A program made the position numbers and the translations under genes. Below are positions 26,350-36,014 of a stretch of 64,000 bases of DNA, one piece after another; positions within the stretch are counted from its first letter, which is position 1; the number at the start of each line of letters is the position of its first letter. This stretch comes from Duganella dendranthematis (lineage in GTDB: Bacteria > Pseudomonadota > Gammaproteobacteria > Burkholderiales > Burkholderiaceae_D), in contig NZ_CP051684.1 of assembly GCF_012849375.1 (NCBI RefSeq), positions 806,001-870,000 on the forward strand, given 5' to 3'. The notes below the pieces were generated by a model that saw only the letters and a list, made by a program, of their open reading frames with translations, was not told where the DNA came from and made no database searches.

Positions 26350-26973
26350 TTAACGCAGGCCGCTGGCGGCTTTTGCCAGGTCGGTGATGCGGCCCCAGTC
26401 GCCGGCGGCGATGGCGTCTTTTGGCGTCAGCCACGAACCACCCACGCAGGCGACGTTCTTCAGCGCAAGGAATTGCGACGCCGTCTCTTGCGAGATGCCG
26501 CCGGTCGGGCAGAAGGTGACGTCCGGCAGCGGGCCGTTGATCGCGCTCAGCATGCCAACGCCGCCCGCCGGCACCGCCGGGAACAGCTTCAGTTGACGGA
26601 AGCCTTGTTCACGCGCCGCCATCACTTCCGACGGCGTCATCACGCCCGGCAGCAGCGGCAGGCCGCTGCTCTTGGCGGCAGCGATCAGCGCGGCCGTCAA
26701 ACCAGGCGACACGCCGAACACCGCACCCGCATCGCGCGCGGCGGCAAATTCTTCCGGCTGCGTCAGCGTGCCGACGCCGACGATGGCGCCTTCCACCGCG
26801 CTCATCGCCTTGATCGCGCCCAGGCCATGCTTGGTGCGCAGCGTGACTTCCAGCACGCGGATGCCGCCGGCCACCAGCGCTTTCGCCAGCGGCACGGCAT
26901 GTTCAGGGTCGTCAATCGCGATCACAGGGATCACGGCCGAGGTACGCATAATGTCGAGCAGAGTCATGGTCAT
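26350..26973 (-). CDS. eda: KDPG aldolase (2-keto-3-deoxy-6-phosphogluconate aldolase)
   Basis: A 207-residue TIM-barrel aldolase, the last enzyme of the Entner-Doudoroff pathway, splitting KDPG into pyruvate and glyceraldehyde-3-phosphate. Recognisable parts are VIPVIAIDDPEHAVPLAKAL, the catalytic Glu in RVLEVTLRT, the Schiff-base Lys in LKLFPA, and the phosphate-binding CPTGGI. It follows edd with only two bases between stop and start, so edd-eda is an operon controlled from upstream of edd. Confidence 0.97.
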   Translation of the reverse strand: MTMTLLDIMRTSAVIPVIAIDDPEHAVPLAKALVAGGIRVLEVTLRTKHGLGAIKAMSAVEGAIVGVGTLTQPEEFAAARDAGAVFGVSPGLTAALIAAAKSSGLPLLPGVMTPSEVMAAREQGFRQLKLFPAVPAGGVGMLSAINGPLPDVTFCPTGGISQETASQFLALKNVACVGGSWLTPKDAIAAGDWGRITDLAKAASGLR

Positions 26974-26975
26974 GA

Positions 26976-28910
26976 TTAGGTTGCTTTCTTCGTCGAGAAA
27001 TCTTCGTCGGAACCCGGCACGGTGTTACCGACCGGTTCTTTGTCATGCAGGCCCACCGTGGTGCCGATCGGCGACGGCAGCGGGAACGTGGTCGCGCCCT
27101 TCTCGGCTTCGCACACGCTGTTGCGGAACATCGAGAACAGTTCGCGGCCCATGCCGATCTGGTTGATCGACATGTCGGCATGCGCCATCGAGCGCGCGTG
27201 CCACACGGCCGAATCGACCAGCGCTTCCAGCGTGCCGGTTTCGGCGCACACCTTGATGATATCGCCATCGCGCACCAGGCCCAGTGGACCACCGGCCAGG
27301 ATCTCCGGCGACACGTGGATCGCCGCCGGCACTTTGCCCGACGCGCCCGACATGCGGCCGTCGGTCACCAGCGCCACTTTGCGGCCGGCGTCTTGCAGGT
27401 TGGCCAGCGCCGGGGTCAGCGCGTGCAGTTCCGGCATGCCATTGGCGCGCGGGCCCTGGAAGCGCAGCACCGCCACGAAGTCGCGGTCCAGCTGACCGGT
27501 CTTGTACGCGTCCATGAAGTCTTCCTGCGAATTGAACACCAGCGCCGGCGCTTCCACCGTGCGGTGATGCGGCTTGACCGCCGATACCTTCATCACGGCG
27601 CGGCCCAGGTTACCCTGCACCAGCACCATGCCGCCATCCGGCGAGAATGGATTGTCGTGCTTGCGCAGCACTTTTTCGTCGCCCGATTCGGCCGGCGATG
27701 GCTTGAACACCACGCCTTCATTACCTGGCGCGCCTTCGCCGAGGAACGGCTCGGCGCAGTGCTTGCTCAGGCCCTTGCCCAGGATGGTGGTGACGTCGTC
27801 GTGCAGCAGGCCAGCGGCCAGCAGTTCGCGGATCACGAAACCAGTGCTACCGGCAGCGTGGAAGTGGTTCACGTCCGCTTCGCCGTTCGGGTAGATGCGG
27901 CACAGCAGCGGCACCACTTTCGACAGCTCGTCGAAGTCGTTCCAGTCGATCACGATGCCGGCTGCCTTGGCGATGGCCGGCAGGTGCAGCGTGTGATTGG
28001 TGGAACCGCCGGTGGCCAGCAGCGCGACGATCGCATTAACGATGGCCTTCTCGTCGACCACATGGCCGACCGGGATGTATTCGTTGCCCTGGTCCGAAAT
28101 GACGGCAGCGCGTTGTGCGGCAGCCTTGGTCAGTTCATCCCGCAGCGGCGTGTTCGGCGTGATGAACGCGGCGCCCGGCAGGTGCAGGCCCATGACTTCC
28201 ATCAGCATCTGATTGCTGTTGGCGGTGCCGTAGAAAGTACAGGTGCCGGCGCCGTGGTAGGACTGCGACTCGCCTTCCAGCAGTTCGGCGCGACCGACCT
28301 TGCCCTGCGCGTACAGCTGGCGAATCTTGGCTTTCTCGGAATTCGACAAGCCGGTGGTCATCGGACCGGCCGGCACGAACACCGCCGGCAGATGGCCGAA
28401 GTGCAGCGCGCCGATCAACAGGCCCGGCACGATTTTGTCGCACACGCCCAGGTACACCGCCGAGTCGAACATATTGTGCGACAGCGCGATGGCGGCCGAC
28501 ATGGCAATCGCGTCACGCGAGAACAGCGACAACTCCATGCCAGGCTGTCCCTGCGTGACGCCGTCGCACATGGCAGGCGTACCGCCGGCAAACTGCGCCA
28601 CCGCACCGACTTCCCGCACGGCTTGTTTGATAATTTCAGGGTAACGCTCGAACGGCTGGTGCGCCGACAGCATGTCGTTGTAGGCCGAAATAATCGCCAC
28701 CGATGGCTTCTTGATCTCTTTCAGCACCAATTTATCGTTGGCGGGGAAAGCGGCAAAGCCGTGTGCCAGATTGGTACAGGCCAGCGTGCCGCGCTGCGGG
28801 CCGCCTTTGACGCGGGCCGCTTCGAGATGCGCCAGATACGCGCCGCGCGAAGGTTTGCTACGCTGAATAATGCGATTGGTGACAGTTTCCAGGACTGGAT
28901 GCAACGCCAT
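26976..28910 (-). CDS. edd: 6-phosphogluconate dehydratase
   Basis: A 644-residue IlvD/Edd-family iron-sulfur dehydratase that turns 6-phosphogluconate into KDPG. Length and motifs ([40 protein letters not shown] with a cluster cysteine, [40 protein letters not shown]) separate Edd from the shorter dihydroxy-acid dehydratase IlvD. Divergent from pgi; a HexR-like palindrome lies 26 bases upstream of its start, so induction when KDPG accumulates is expected. Confidence 0.97.
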   Translation of the reverse strand: MALHPVLETVTNRIIQRSKPSRGAYLAHLEAARVKGGPQRGTLACTNLAHGFAAFPANDKLVLKEIKKPSVAIISAYNDMLSAHQPFERYPEIIKQAVREVGAVAQFAGGTPAMCDGVTQGQPGMELSLFSRDAIAMSAAIALSHNMFDSAVYLGVCDKIVPGLLIGALHFGHLPAVFVPAGPMTTGLSNSEKAKIRQLYAQGKVGRAELLEGESQSYHGAGTCTFYGTANSNQMLMEVMGLHLPGAAFITPNTPLRDELTKAAAQRAAVISDQGNEYIPVGHVVDEKAIVNAIVALLATGGSTNHTLHLPAIAKAAGIVIDWNDFDELSKVVPLLCRIYPNGEADVNHFHAAGSTGFVIRELLAAGLLHDDVTTILGKGLSKHCAEPFLGEGAPGNEGVVFKPSPAESGDEKVLRKHDNPFSPDGGMVLVQGNLGRAVMKVSAVKPHHRTVEAPALVFNSQEDFMDAYKTGQLDRDFVAVLRFQGPRANGMPELHALTPALANLQDAGRKVALVTDGRMSGASGKVPAAIHVSPEILAGGPLGLVRDGDIIKVCAETGTLEALVDSAVWHARSMAHADMSINQIGMGRELFSMFRNSVCEAEKGATTFPLPSPIGTTVGLHDKEPVGNTVPGSDEDFSTKKAT

Positions 28911-28935
28911 GATCGTTCCTTATGAATGGATTCCA

Positions 28936-28950
28936 TGAAATTTTACTACA
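28936..28950 (-). promoter_or_regulatory. HexR-like operator upstream of edd-eda
   Basis: Read on the minus strand it is TGTAGTAAAATTTCA, matching the published HexR consensus TGTARTTWWAYTACA at 13 of 15 positions by my count. The same core occurs upstream of zwf (43090-43104), whose downstream gene encodes HexR. Confidence 0.75.
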
Positions 28951-29074
28951 AAATCTTGAAACCCGCCGCCCTTTCTATATAGTTGGCGGGCTTTGGCTGG
29001 CTTGCGCTGGCGATCAGCAACACGGCATAACCATCCTTTTTACAGGCGTAAATATTCGGGCACGATATGCAAAC

Positions 29075-29089
29075 CGTAGTGAATTTACC
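29075..29089 (+). promoter_or_regulatory. Weaker HexR-like operator upstream of pgi
   Basis: CGTAGTGAATTTACC matches the HexR consensus at 11 of 15 positions. It is in the 225-base space between edd and pgi, 46 bases before the chosen pgi start. Two sites in one divergent promoter region would allow joint control. Confidence 0.5.
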
Positions 29090-29135
29090 TGTTTTTCCTG
29101 TATCATTCGATCATCCTTCTCCATCTGCCAACATT

Positions 29136-30788
29136 ATGCGCCAGCCTGCACTCACTTCCACTGCCAGCTTCCAAGCCCTCGCATCCCACGCCGTCGACGC
29201 CAAACAATGGCAATTGCGCCAGTTGTTCGCCAGCGACGCCCAACGTTTCCCGAAACTGACGGTCGATGCGGCGGGCCTGTTCCTGGACTACTCCAAGAAC
29301 CGACTGGACGCCACCACCGTCGGCCTGCTGCTGGACCTGGCCCGCGAGCGCGGCGTGGAAGCCCAGCGCGACGCCATGCTGCGTGGCGAGAAGATCAATC
29401 TTACCGAACAACGGGCCGTACTGCACACTGCGTTGCGCATGCCGCGCGGCAAGACGCTGGTGGTGGACGGCCAGGACGTCAACGCCGACGTCCATGCGGT
29501 GCTGGATCACGTTAAGGAATTCACCGACCGTGTGCGCAACGGTCAGTGGCTGGGCTACAGCGGCAAGCCGATCACCGACATCGTCAACGTCGGCATCGGC
29601 GGCTCGGACCTGGGACCGAAAATGGCGGTGCTGGCGCTTCGTTCGTACGCGCATCCTCGCCTGAAAATGCACTTCGTCTCCAACGTCGACGGCCATGACA
29701 TGGATGCGGCGCTGGCGCAGGTCAATCCTGAAACCACGCTGTTCATCATCGCCTCCAAGACCTTTACCACCGCCGAGACCATGCTGAATGCCACCAGCGC
29801 GCGCAACTGGTTCCTGCAAAACGGCGGCACGGCGGACAATCTGGCCAAACACTTCGTGGCCGTCTCCACCAACACCAAGGCAGTGGCGGAATTCGGCATC
29901 GACACCGCCAATATGTTCCCGTTCTGGGACTGGGTCGGCGGCCGTTACTCGGTGTGGTCGGCGATTGGCTTGTCGGTGGCGCTGGCGGTGGGCTTCGGCT
30001 ACTTCAGCGACTTCCTGGCAGGCGCGCACGCCATGGACGAACACTTCCGCGAAGCGCCGCTGGAACAGAACATGCCGGTGCTGCTGGCGATGACCGGCTT
30101 CTGGAACCGCCAGTTCCTCGACTGCGGCTCACTGTCGATCGCGCCCTACCACCAGGACCTGAACCGCTTTGCCGCTTACCTGCAACAGCTGGACATGGAA
30201 TCCAACGGCAAGCGCGTGACCCGCAACGGCGCCGCAGTGGATACGCCCACCTGCCCGGTGGTGTGGGGCGAGTGCGGCACCAACGCACAGCACGCGTACT
30301 TCCAGCTGCTGCACCAGGGCACCGACATCGTGCCGATCGACTTCATCGCCGCACTGCGCGCCACGCATGACCTGCCGGGCCATCACGATGCCCTGCTGGC
30401 CAACTGCTTCGCGCAATCGGAAGCCTTCATGACCGGCAAAACCGCCGACGAAGTGCGCGCCGACCTGGCCGGCCAGAACCTGAGCGACGACCAGATCGAC
30501 GCACTGGTGCCGCACAAGACCTTCCCTGGCAACCGTCCATCCAACACCATCCTGATGGACCAGCTGACGCCGGGCGCTCTGGGCGCCTTGATCGCGCTGT
30601 ACGAGCACAAGACCTTTGTGCAGGGCGTGATCTGGGACGTCAACAGCTTTGACCAGTGGGGCGTGGAGCTGGGCAAAGTCCTGGCCAAGAACATCCAGTC
30701 GGAACTGACCGGCGAAGTCAAACCGGAACGTCACGACAGCTCGACCAATGGCCTGATCTTCATGGCGAAGGCGGCGCAACACATATGA
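29136..30788 (+). CDS. pgi: Glucose-6-phosphate isomerase
   Basis: A 550-residue enzyme interconverting glucose-6-phosphate and fructose-6-phosphate. Family signatures are present: VGIGGSDLGPKMAV, SKTFTTAETM, WDWVGGRYSVWSAIG, and GVIWDVNSFDQWGVELGK near the C-terminus. ATG 29136 gives the usual length (E. coli Pgi has 549); the open frame upstream to 29067 covers the probable regulatory site. It overlaps the following lactonase-like gene by 4 bases (ATGA). Confidence 0.97.
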   Translation: MRQPALTSTASFQALASHAVDAKQWQLRQLFASDAQRFPKLTVDAAGLFLDYSKNRLDATTVGLLLDLARERGVEAQRDAMLRGEKINLTEQRAVLHTALRMPRGKTLVVDGQDVNADVHAVLDHVKEFTDRVRNGQWLGYSGKPITDIVNVGIGGSDLGPKMAVLALRSYAHPRLKMHFVSNVDGHDMDAALAQVNPETTLFIIASKTFTTAETMLNATSARNWFLQNGGTADNLAKHFVAVSTNTKAVAEFGIDTANMFPFWDWVGGRYSVWSAIGLSVALAVGFGYFSDFLAGAHAMDEHFREAPLEQNMPVLLAMTGFWNRQFLDCGSLSIAPYHQDLNRFAAYLQQLDMESNGKRVTRNGAAVDTPTCPVVWGECGTNAQHAYFQLLHQGTDIVPIDFIAALRATHDLPGHHDALLANCFAQSEAFMTGKTADEVRADLAGQNLSDDQIDALVPHKTFPGNRPSNTILMDQLTPGALGALIALYEHKTFVQGVIWDVNSFDQWGVELGKVLAKNIQSELTGEVKPERHDSSTNGLIFMAKAAQHI

Positions 30789-31669
30789 TCACGGTAGCCT
30801 ACGATGAAGTAATGCAAACCGGTGAATGCCCGTTGTGGCATCCGCAGGAACAGGCGCTGTACTGGGTGGACATTCCCGCCTTTACCGTGCACCGTCTCGC
30901 CCCGGCCACTGGCGCACACCGCGCGTGGAAGCTGGCCAGCGAACCGGCCACGCTGGCCATCAGCGACCAGGGCGGCCTGATCGTCGCCATGCGCAGCGGC
31001 TTCGCGCATCTGGACACCAGCAGCGACGAAGTCAAACTGACCGAGATTATCGTGGCGCCGTACGACCAATCGATTACCCGCTTCAACGACGGCCACGTCG
31101 ATCCTGCGGGCCGCTTCTGGGTCGGCACCATCTACGAGCCGCGCGACAAGCCGGCCGCCGAGATGTACGTGCTGGAACAAGGCAAGCTGCGCCAGGCCTG
31201 GGCCGGCGGCATGACCAACTCGAATGGCCTCGGCTTTAGCCCGGACCAGAAGACTATGTACCACGCCGACACCGCCGCCCACCGCGTCTCGCGCTACGAC
31301 TACGACATTTCCACCGGCACCGTCAGCAATCAGCAATTGCTGCACCAGTTCTCGGCCGACAAGGAGAACAACTACGGCGGCCGCCCGGACGGCGCGGCGG
31401 TCGATAGCGAAGGCAATTACTGGGTGGCGATGTTTGAAGGCGCGCGCATCGCCAAGCTGTCGCCGCAGGGTGATCTGCTGGATGAAATCAAGCTGCCGGT
31501 ACGCTGCCCAACCATGCCGGCCTTCGGCGGCCCGGACCTGCGCACGCTGTACGTCACCAGCGCCGGCGCCCGTCCAGCAGCCGAGCTGGAACAGTACCCG
31601 CTGAGCGGCAAGCTGCTGGCGATCCAGATGGACGTCGCCGGCCGCGTCGAGCCTAGCTACAAGCAGTAA
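30785..31669 (+). CDS. SMP-30/gluconolactonase-family protein
   Basis: A 294-residue six-bladed beta-propeller of the SMP-30/gluconolactonase/LRE family. Metal-ligand positions are visible: Glu14 in GECPLW, the Asn in RFNDGHVD, Asn and Gly of SNGLGFS, and Asp in GGRPDGAAVD. Members hydrolyse aldonolactones. Its coupling to pgi (4-base overlap) and the presence of zwf and edd in the window suggest sugar-lactone hydrolysis in glucose catabolism, but the exact lactone is inference. Confidence 0.9.
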   Translation: MITVAYDEVMQTGECPLWHPQEQALYWVDIPAFTVHRLAPATGAHRAWKLASEPATLAISDQGGLIVAMRSGFAHLDTSSDEVKLTEIIVAPYDQSITRFNDGHVDPAGRFWVGTIYEPRDKPAAEMYVLEQGKLRQAWAGGMTNSNGLGFSPDQKTMYHADTAAHRVSRYDYDISTGTVSNQQLLHQFSADKENNYGGRPDGAAVDSEGNYWVAMFEGARIAKLSPQGDLLDEIKLPVRCPTMPAFGGPDLRTLYVTSAGARPAAELEQYPLSGKLLAIQMDVAGRVEPSYKQ

Positions 31670-31680
31670 ATTCCCCCCTC

Positions 31681-31705
31681 GCGTCCGGCCATCCGCGCCG
31701 GACGC
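31681..31705. terminator. Hairpin after the pgi-lactonase operon
   Basis: A perfect 9-bp stem (GCGTCCGGC at 31681-31689, GCCGGACGC at 31697-31705) with a 7-base loop, 11 bases beyond the stop. It lacks a T-run but lies exactly at the boundary between the metabolic operon and the type VI secretion island. Confidence 0.5.
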
Positions 31706-31814
31706 AGCACCACTCCCCAAGCAAACTCTACCGTGCGTAGCCACTGCGCGAATCCGGGTAAAATCTAAAAACTTATCATTTTTATCACAGAATATCTCAT
31801 AGGGCAGCACCCCC

Positions 31815-34547
31815 ATGACCGCTCTGGATACCCTGATTCCCGGCCAGGCTTTGATCGACCAGCAAAGCCGCCTGCTCAAGCTCAGCACGCCGCTGGGCGA
31901 CGATATTTTGCTGCCGCAACGCGTGGTCGGCCATGACGTGCTGGGCAGGGATTATGCGTACACCGTCGATTGCCTTGCGGTGCGGGACGATATCGAGCTG
32001 AAGAAACTCATCGCGCAGCCGGTCACGCTGTGGGTGCAGCAGGCCGACCAGAGCTACCTTCCGGTACACGGCTATGCGTACCGCATGAAACGGCTGGGCA
32101 GCGACGGCCAGTTCGTCCACTGCCAGCTGGCGTTTGCGCCGTGGCTGCACTTCCTCAAGTTCCGCAAGGACGCGCGCATCTGGCAGGACAAGCCTGCCGA
32201 CGCCATTCTCAGCGACGTATTCGGCGGCCACCAGCAGGCGCAAGGTAACTTCCGCTTCGAGATCAAGGAAGCCGCCCTGCCCCGCTCCTACTGCACGCAG
32301 TACGAGACCGACTGGCACTTTGCCCAGCGCCTGATGGAAGAGGAAGGCTGGTACGGCTATCACGAGCAGAAGCCGGACGGCTCCGGCCATACGCTGGTGA
32401 TCACCGATAGCACCGACCAGCTGAAGCCGCTGCCGCAGGAGCAGATCCATTTCCATGGCGCCGGCACCGATGATGAGCTGAACAAGATCGTCCACTGGAG
32501 CGCCGAACGCAGCCTGGCGTCCAGCCAGCTGACTACGCGCACTTACGACTACAAGGCACCCAACGAATCGCGACAGAGCAACACCATCGTCCAGGCTGAG
32601 CACGGCGACCTGCCGGCCCAGCTGGAGGTGTACGAATATACCGGCGCCTACACTTACTCGAAGCAGGACCAGGGCGACAGGCAATCGCGGCTGCGCGTCG
32701 AGCAATGGGAGTCGAGCATGAAGCGGTTTTCGGCCGTTTCCGGCGTACGCTTTTTGCCGGCGGGCAGCTGGTTCACGCTGGAAGACCATCCGGCGCATCT
32801 GATCGATGCGGCCGAGGACCGGCAGTTCGTGGTCACCGCCGTCGAGTGGTGCATCGAGAATAATCTGCCGCTGTCGAACAAGGTCAAGGAATTTCCCGGC
32901 AGCCTGGCGCCGCAGGTGGCGGCGTTTAAAGCAACGCTAGACCGCGACGAGGTGACTTCGGTCGACAACGAGCACACCGGCCATTGCTTCAACCGGCTGG
33001 AAGTCCAGCGCCGCAAGGTGCCGTTCCGCAGCCCGTTCGAGCACGAGAAACCGTCACTGCATCCGCAAACGGCGATGGTGGTCGGCCCGGCCGAGGAAGA
33101 GATTTACACCGACCACCTGAACCGCGTCAAAGTCAAATTCCGCTGGGACCGGCTCAATCCTGGCGACGAACGCGCCTCGTGCTGGGTGCGCGTCAGCTAT
33201 CCGAATGCGGGACAAGGCTGGGGCGGGCTGAACGTGCCGCGCATCGGCCAGGAAGTCATCGTCACCTTCCTTGATGGCGACGCGGACCGTCCGGTGATTA
33301 CCGGACGCCTGTACAACGAAGACCAGACGCCGCAGTGGCACACGGACGGCAAGCTGTCCGGCTACAAATCCAAGGAATACAAAGGCAGCGGCTTCAACCA
33401 ACTGGTGCTGGACGACACAACACAGCAGAACCGGGTGCACCTGTACAGTACCAGTACACATGCGCAACTCAACCTGGGCTACCTGGTCAGCCAGACCGGC
33501 AACAAGCGCAACGGCTTCTACGGCTCCGGCTTCGCCTTGAGCACCGATGAATTCGGCGCCATCGTCACCCACAAGGGCTTGTACCTCAGCACCTATGGCC
33601 GCCCCGGCCCGCAAGGCACGCAGCTGGATGCCGCCGAGGCCACCGCGCAGCTCAAGGCCGGCGCCGAGCTGACCAAGAAGCTGTCGGACACCGCCGCCAA
33701 AGCCGGCGCCGAAGCGCTGATCGGGCAGGAGGCGCTGACCCAATTTGCCGACGCCACGCAGGAGCGCTATGACGGCGACGGCCAAACCGACGCCAACCGC
33801 TTCAAGGAGCCTATCCTGCTGGCCGGCTCGCCGGCCGGCATCGGCCTGGCCACTAACAAAGGCGCACACGTGCACGCCGGCGCCGAAGTCACGCTGTCGT
33901 CCGGGCAGGACACCAATATCGCGGTTGGCAAGAGCCTGCTGGCCAGCATCGGCGAGAAAATCAGCCTGTTTGCCTACAACGCCGGCGTCAAACTGTTTGC
34001 CGCCAAGGGCAAGGTGGAAATACAGGCGCAAAGCGATGACCTCGACCTGATCGCCGAAAAAGTGGTGCGGCTGCTGTCCACCACGGCCAGCATCGACATC
34101 CACGCGAAAGAAGAAATCACCATCTCGGCCGGCGGCTCCTTCATCAAGATCAACGCCTCCGGCATCGCCAACGGCACCTCCGGCACCTGGACCGCGCAGG
34201 CATCGATGCACACCATGCCCGGGCCGGCCAACCAGCAGTACGTGATGCCGCACGTGGCCAAGCCGGAGCTGCAGAAGTCCGACCTGGAATTCCGCCACCT
34301 GACCGACTGGGGCGCGCCGCTGGCCGGCGCCGCCTACAAGGCCACGCTGAGCGACGGCAGCATCCGCAAGGGCATCCTCGACGCCGCCGGCATCGCCCGC
34401 ATCGCCGGCGTGCCGGCCGGCGCCGGCGCCAAGATCGAGTACGACTACAAGCCGCTGCAGGCCAGTTCCACCGTCAGCACCGAAATGCACGACGATCTGC
34501 ACGAGTTCCTGAACTGGACGCCGGGCGCAGGCAGCCAAAAAGGTTGA
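31815..34547 (+). CDS. vgrG: VgrG (TssI) spike protein with C-terminal extension
   Basis: A 910-residue type VI secretion spike. The first ~380 residues form the gp27-like hub (DALIPGQALIDQQ-type start, SYCTQYETDWHFAQRLMEEEGWYG). A gp5-like OB domain follows (about 420-510: VVGPAEEEIYTDHLNRVKVKF, RIGQEVIVTFLDGDADRPVITGR), then a DUF2345 beta-needle (about 640-790). The last ~100 residues are an added small beta domain (FRHLTDWGAPLAGAAYKATL ... GILDAAGIARIAGVPAGAG), like the transthyretin-type domains that carry effectors. Effector genes follow directly. No structural T6SS genes are in the window, so this is an auxiliary vgrG island. Confidence 0.95.
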   Translation: MTALDTLIPGQALIDQQSRLLKLSTPLGDDILLPQRVVGHDVLGRDYAYTVDCLAVRDDIELKKLIAQPVTLWVQQADQSYLPVHGYAYRMKRLGSDGQFVHCQLAFAPWLHFLKFRKDARIWQDKPADAILSDVFGGHQQAQGNFRFEIKEAALPRSYCTQYETDWHFAQRLMEEEGWYGYHEQKPDGSGHTLVITDSTDQLKPLPQEQIHFHGAGTDDELNKIVHWSAERSLASSQLTTRTYDYKAPNESRQSNTIVQAEHGDLPAQLEVYEYTGAYTYSKQDQGDRQSRLRVEQWESSMKRFSAVSGVRFLPAGSWFTLEDHPAHLIDAAEDRQFVVTAVEWCIENNLPLSNKVKEFPGSLAPQVAAFKATLDRDEVTSVDNEHTGHCFNRLEVQRRKVPFRSPFEHEKPSLHPQTAMVVGPAEEEIYTDHLNRVKVKFRWDRLNPGDERASCWVRVSYPNAGQGWGGLNVPRIGQEVIVTFLDGDADRPVITGRLYNEDQTPQWHTDGKLSGYKSKEYKGSGFNQLVLDDTTQQNRVHLYSTSTHAQLNLGYLVSQTGNKRNGFYGSGFALSTDEFGAIVTHKGLYLSTYGRPGPQGTQLDAAEATAQLKAGAELTKKLSDTAAKAGAEALIGQEALTQFADATQERYDGDGQTDANRFKEPILLAGSPAGIGLATNKGAHVHAGAEVTLSSGQDTNIAVGKSLLASIGEKISLFAYNAGVKLFAAKGKVEIQAQSDDLDLIAEKVVRLLSTTASIDIHAKEEITISAGGSFIKINASGIANGTSGTWTAQASMHTMPGPANQQYVMPHVAKPELQKSDLEFRHLTDWGAPLAGAAYKATLSDGSIRKGILDAAGIARIAGVPAGAGAKIEYDYKPLQASSTVSTEMHDDLHEFLNWTPGAGSQKG

Positions 34548-34549
34548 GC

Positions 34550-36013
34550 ATGGCGCCGCCACCGGAGCAATCGATACTGGAAGACGCCTGGGGCCAGGTG
34601 GTGGGCGGCATGGACTGGCTGAAGTCCGTGCTGTTCGGCGAGTTTGCCGATCACCGGCCACTGTCGGCGGTGGTGGCGGACATGCTGGTCAGCTTCATCC
34701 CCGGCGTGGTGATCGTCACCAGCGCGCGCGACGCGGTGGCGGTGATCCTGCGGCTGGCCAACCATCCGGAAAAGCGCGAGGACCTGATGGAGTGGGTGCT
34801 GCTGAGCGCCTGCCTGATCGTGATCGCCCTGCCGCTGGCGATGGCGGCCGGCGGCGCGGCGGCGGCCGGCGTCGGCGCGGTGGTGGGTGGCATCGCCGGT
34901 TCGGAACTGGGCGCGGCGCTGCGCTCGGTGATGCTGTTGCTGATCAAGGAAGCGTCCAAGCTGGTGGAACTGGTGCGGTTTCTGCAAAAATTTATCAAGG
35001 GCGACATCCTGAAGTTTTTGCGGGCCGTGAAATTTGCCCAGTACGAAAAGCCGCTGTTGCAAGCGCTGAGCAAAATCAGCGGCAAGCTGGTGGACATCGT
35101 CAAATCGCTGCGCGTGCATCTGGAGAGCCTGAGTTATTTCGACCGCGTGACAGCCGCCATCGCCAAGCTGGCGGCGTGGGAAAGGAAGTTTTACGCCGTG
35201 CAGCAGGACGCCATCCGCCAAGTACCGAAGGCGCTGGCCGAACTGGACGCGCGGCTGGGCAAGCTGCTGTCCGAAACCGCGCCGAAAGAGACCCATACCG
35301 TTCCGGCCGGCGTGCAGGCCGACAAGGCGGCAGCGGCATCACCGCCGAAACAGCGCGTCAAGGACACGCCAGGCAAGGTACTGGCCAAAGTGGAGGACGA
35401 AGCCGGCGCCGCTGGCGGGGTGCCGGCGTCATCCGGCCATGGCGCCAAGGCCGGGACGCCGGCGGCGGCCGGCTCGCCCAAGGGCAGCCCGGACCCGGTC
35501 AAGCCGCCGGACGAGGGACCGAACACCAAGAAGCAGGAAGCGCTGGATGCGGAAGCGGTCGCGGCCCGCGAAAAGGCGAACAAGATCGCCGGCCAGATCG
35601 GCGACGATATCAAGAACCATCCGCTGCGGCAGGCCTACGAGGCGGAAGTGGCGGGACTCAAGGAGGAAGCGGACGCCATGGCAAAAGCAGGCGCATCGGA
35701 TGAATCGATCGCCAGGGCGATGTGGCAGCGGCGCCGGGACATCGGCGTGAAATACAAGAACGTCACGCCGGAACCGCTGCGCGATTACATTTATGAGGTC
35801 AACACCGGCCGCTACAACGATCCGCTGGGGCCGTCGTTCGACAGTCTGGTAAAGTCGGCCGAGAAAAAAATGCTGGATCCGTACCAGACCATCATCGATT
35901 CGTCTTCCCGGCCCAATAGTGACGTCAATGCCTTGCTGTCCAAATTCGAGGACTGGCTGGCCAAAAAAGATGCGTCCTATCTGGATGCAGCCCTGAAAAA
36001 GGTAGGAAACTAA
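34550..36013 (+). CDS. T6SS-associated polymorphic toxin 1 (unknown C-terminal toxin)
   Basis: A 487-residue protein from ATG 34550 (AAGG site; start two bases after the vgrG stop). Residues 1 to about 283 form a module almost identical to that of the second effector: ILEDAWxQVVGGMDWLKSVL, SFIPGVVIVTSARDAVAVILRL, a hydrophobic Ala/Gly-rich stretch (about 85-125) likely to insert in membranes, and a helical tail. A low-complexity linker with the anchor PVKPPDEG-NTKKQ (from residue 316) precedes a ~150-residue C-terminal domain (RRRDIGVKYKNVTPEP, YEVNTGRYNDPLGPSFDSL) of unknown activity. The small gene just downstream is its likely immunity protein. Confidence 0.85.
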   Translation: MAPPPEQSILEDAWGQVVGGMDWLKSVLFGEFADHRPLSAVVADMLVSFIPGVVIVTSARDAVAVILRLANHPEKREDLMEWVLLSACLIVIALPLAMAAGGAAAAGVGAVVGGIAGSELGAALRSVMLLLIKEASKLVELVRFLQKFIKGDILKFLRAVKFAQYEKPLLQALSKISGKLVDIVKSLRVHLESLSYFDRVTAAIAKLAAWERKFYAVQQDAIRQVPKALAELDARLGKLLSETAPKETHTVPAGVQADKAAAASPPKQRVKDTPGKVLAKVEDEAGAAGGVPASSGHGAKAGTPAAAGSPKGSPDPVKPPDEGPNTKKQEALDAEAVAAREKANKIAGQIGDDIKNHPLRQAYEAEVAGLKEEADAMAKAGASDESIARAMWQRRRDIGVKYKNVTPEPLRDYIYEVNTGRYNDPLGPSFDSLVKSAEKKMLDPYQTIIDSSSRPNSDVNALLSKFEDWLAKKDASYLDAALKKVGN

Positions 36014-36014
36014 T

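Noticed and set aside
27045..28925. A 626-codon plus-strand frame opposite edd
   Set aside because: Shadow of edd; basic, low-complexity composition.
28971..28996. CCCGCC...GGCGGG stem between edd and pgi as a terminator or attenuator
   Set aside because: The stem is only six bases with a long loop and no T-run; it lies between divergent genes where no terminator is expected.
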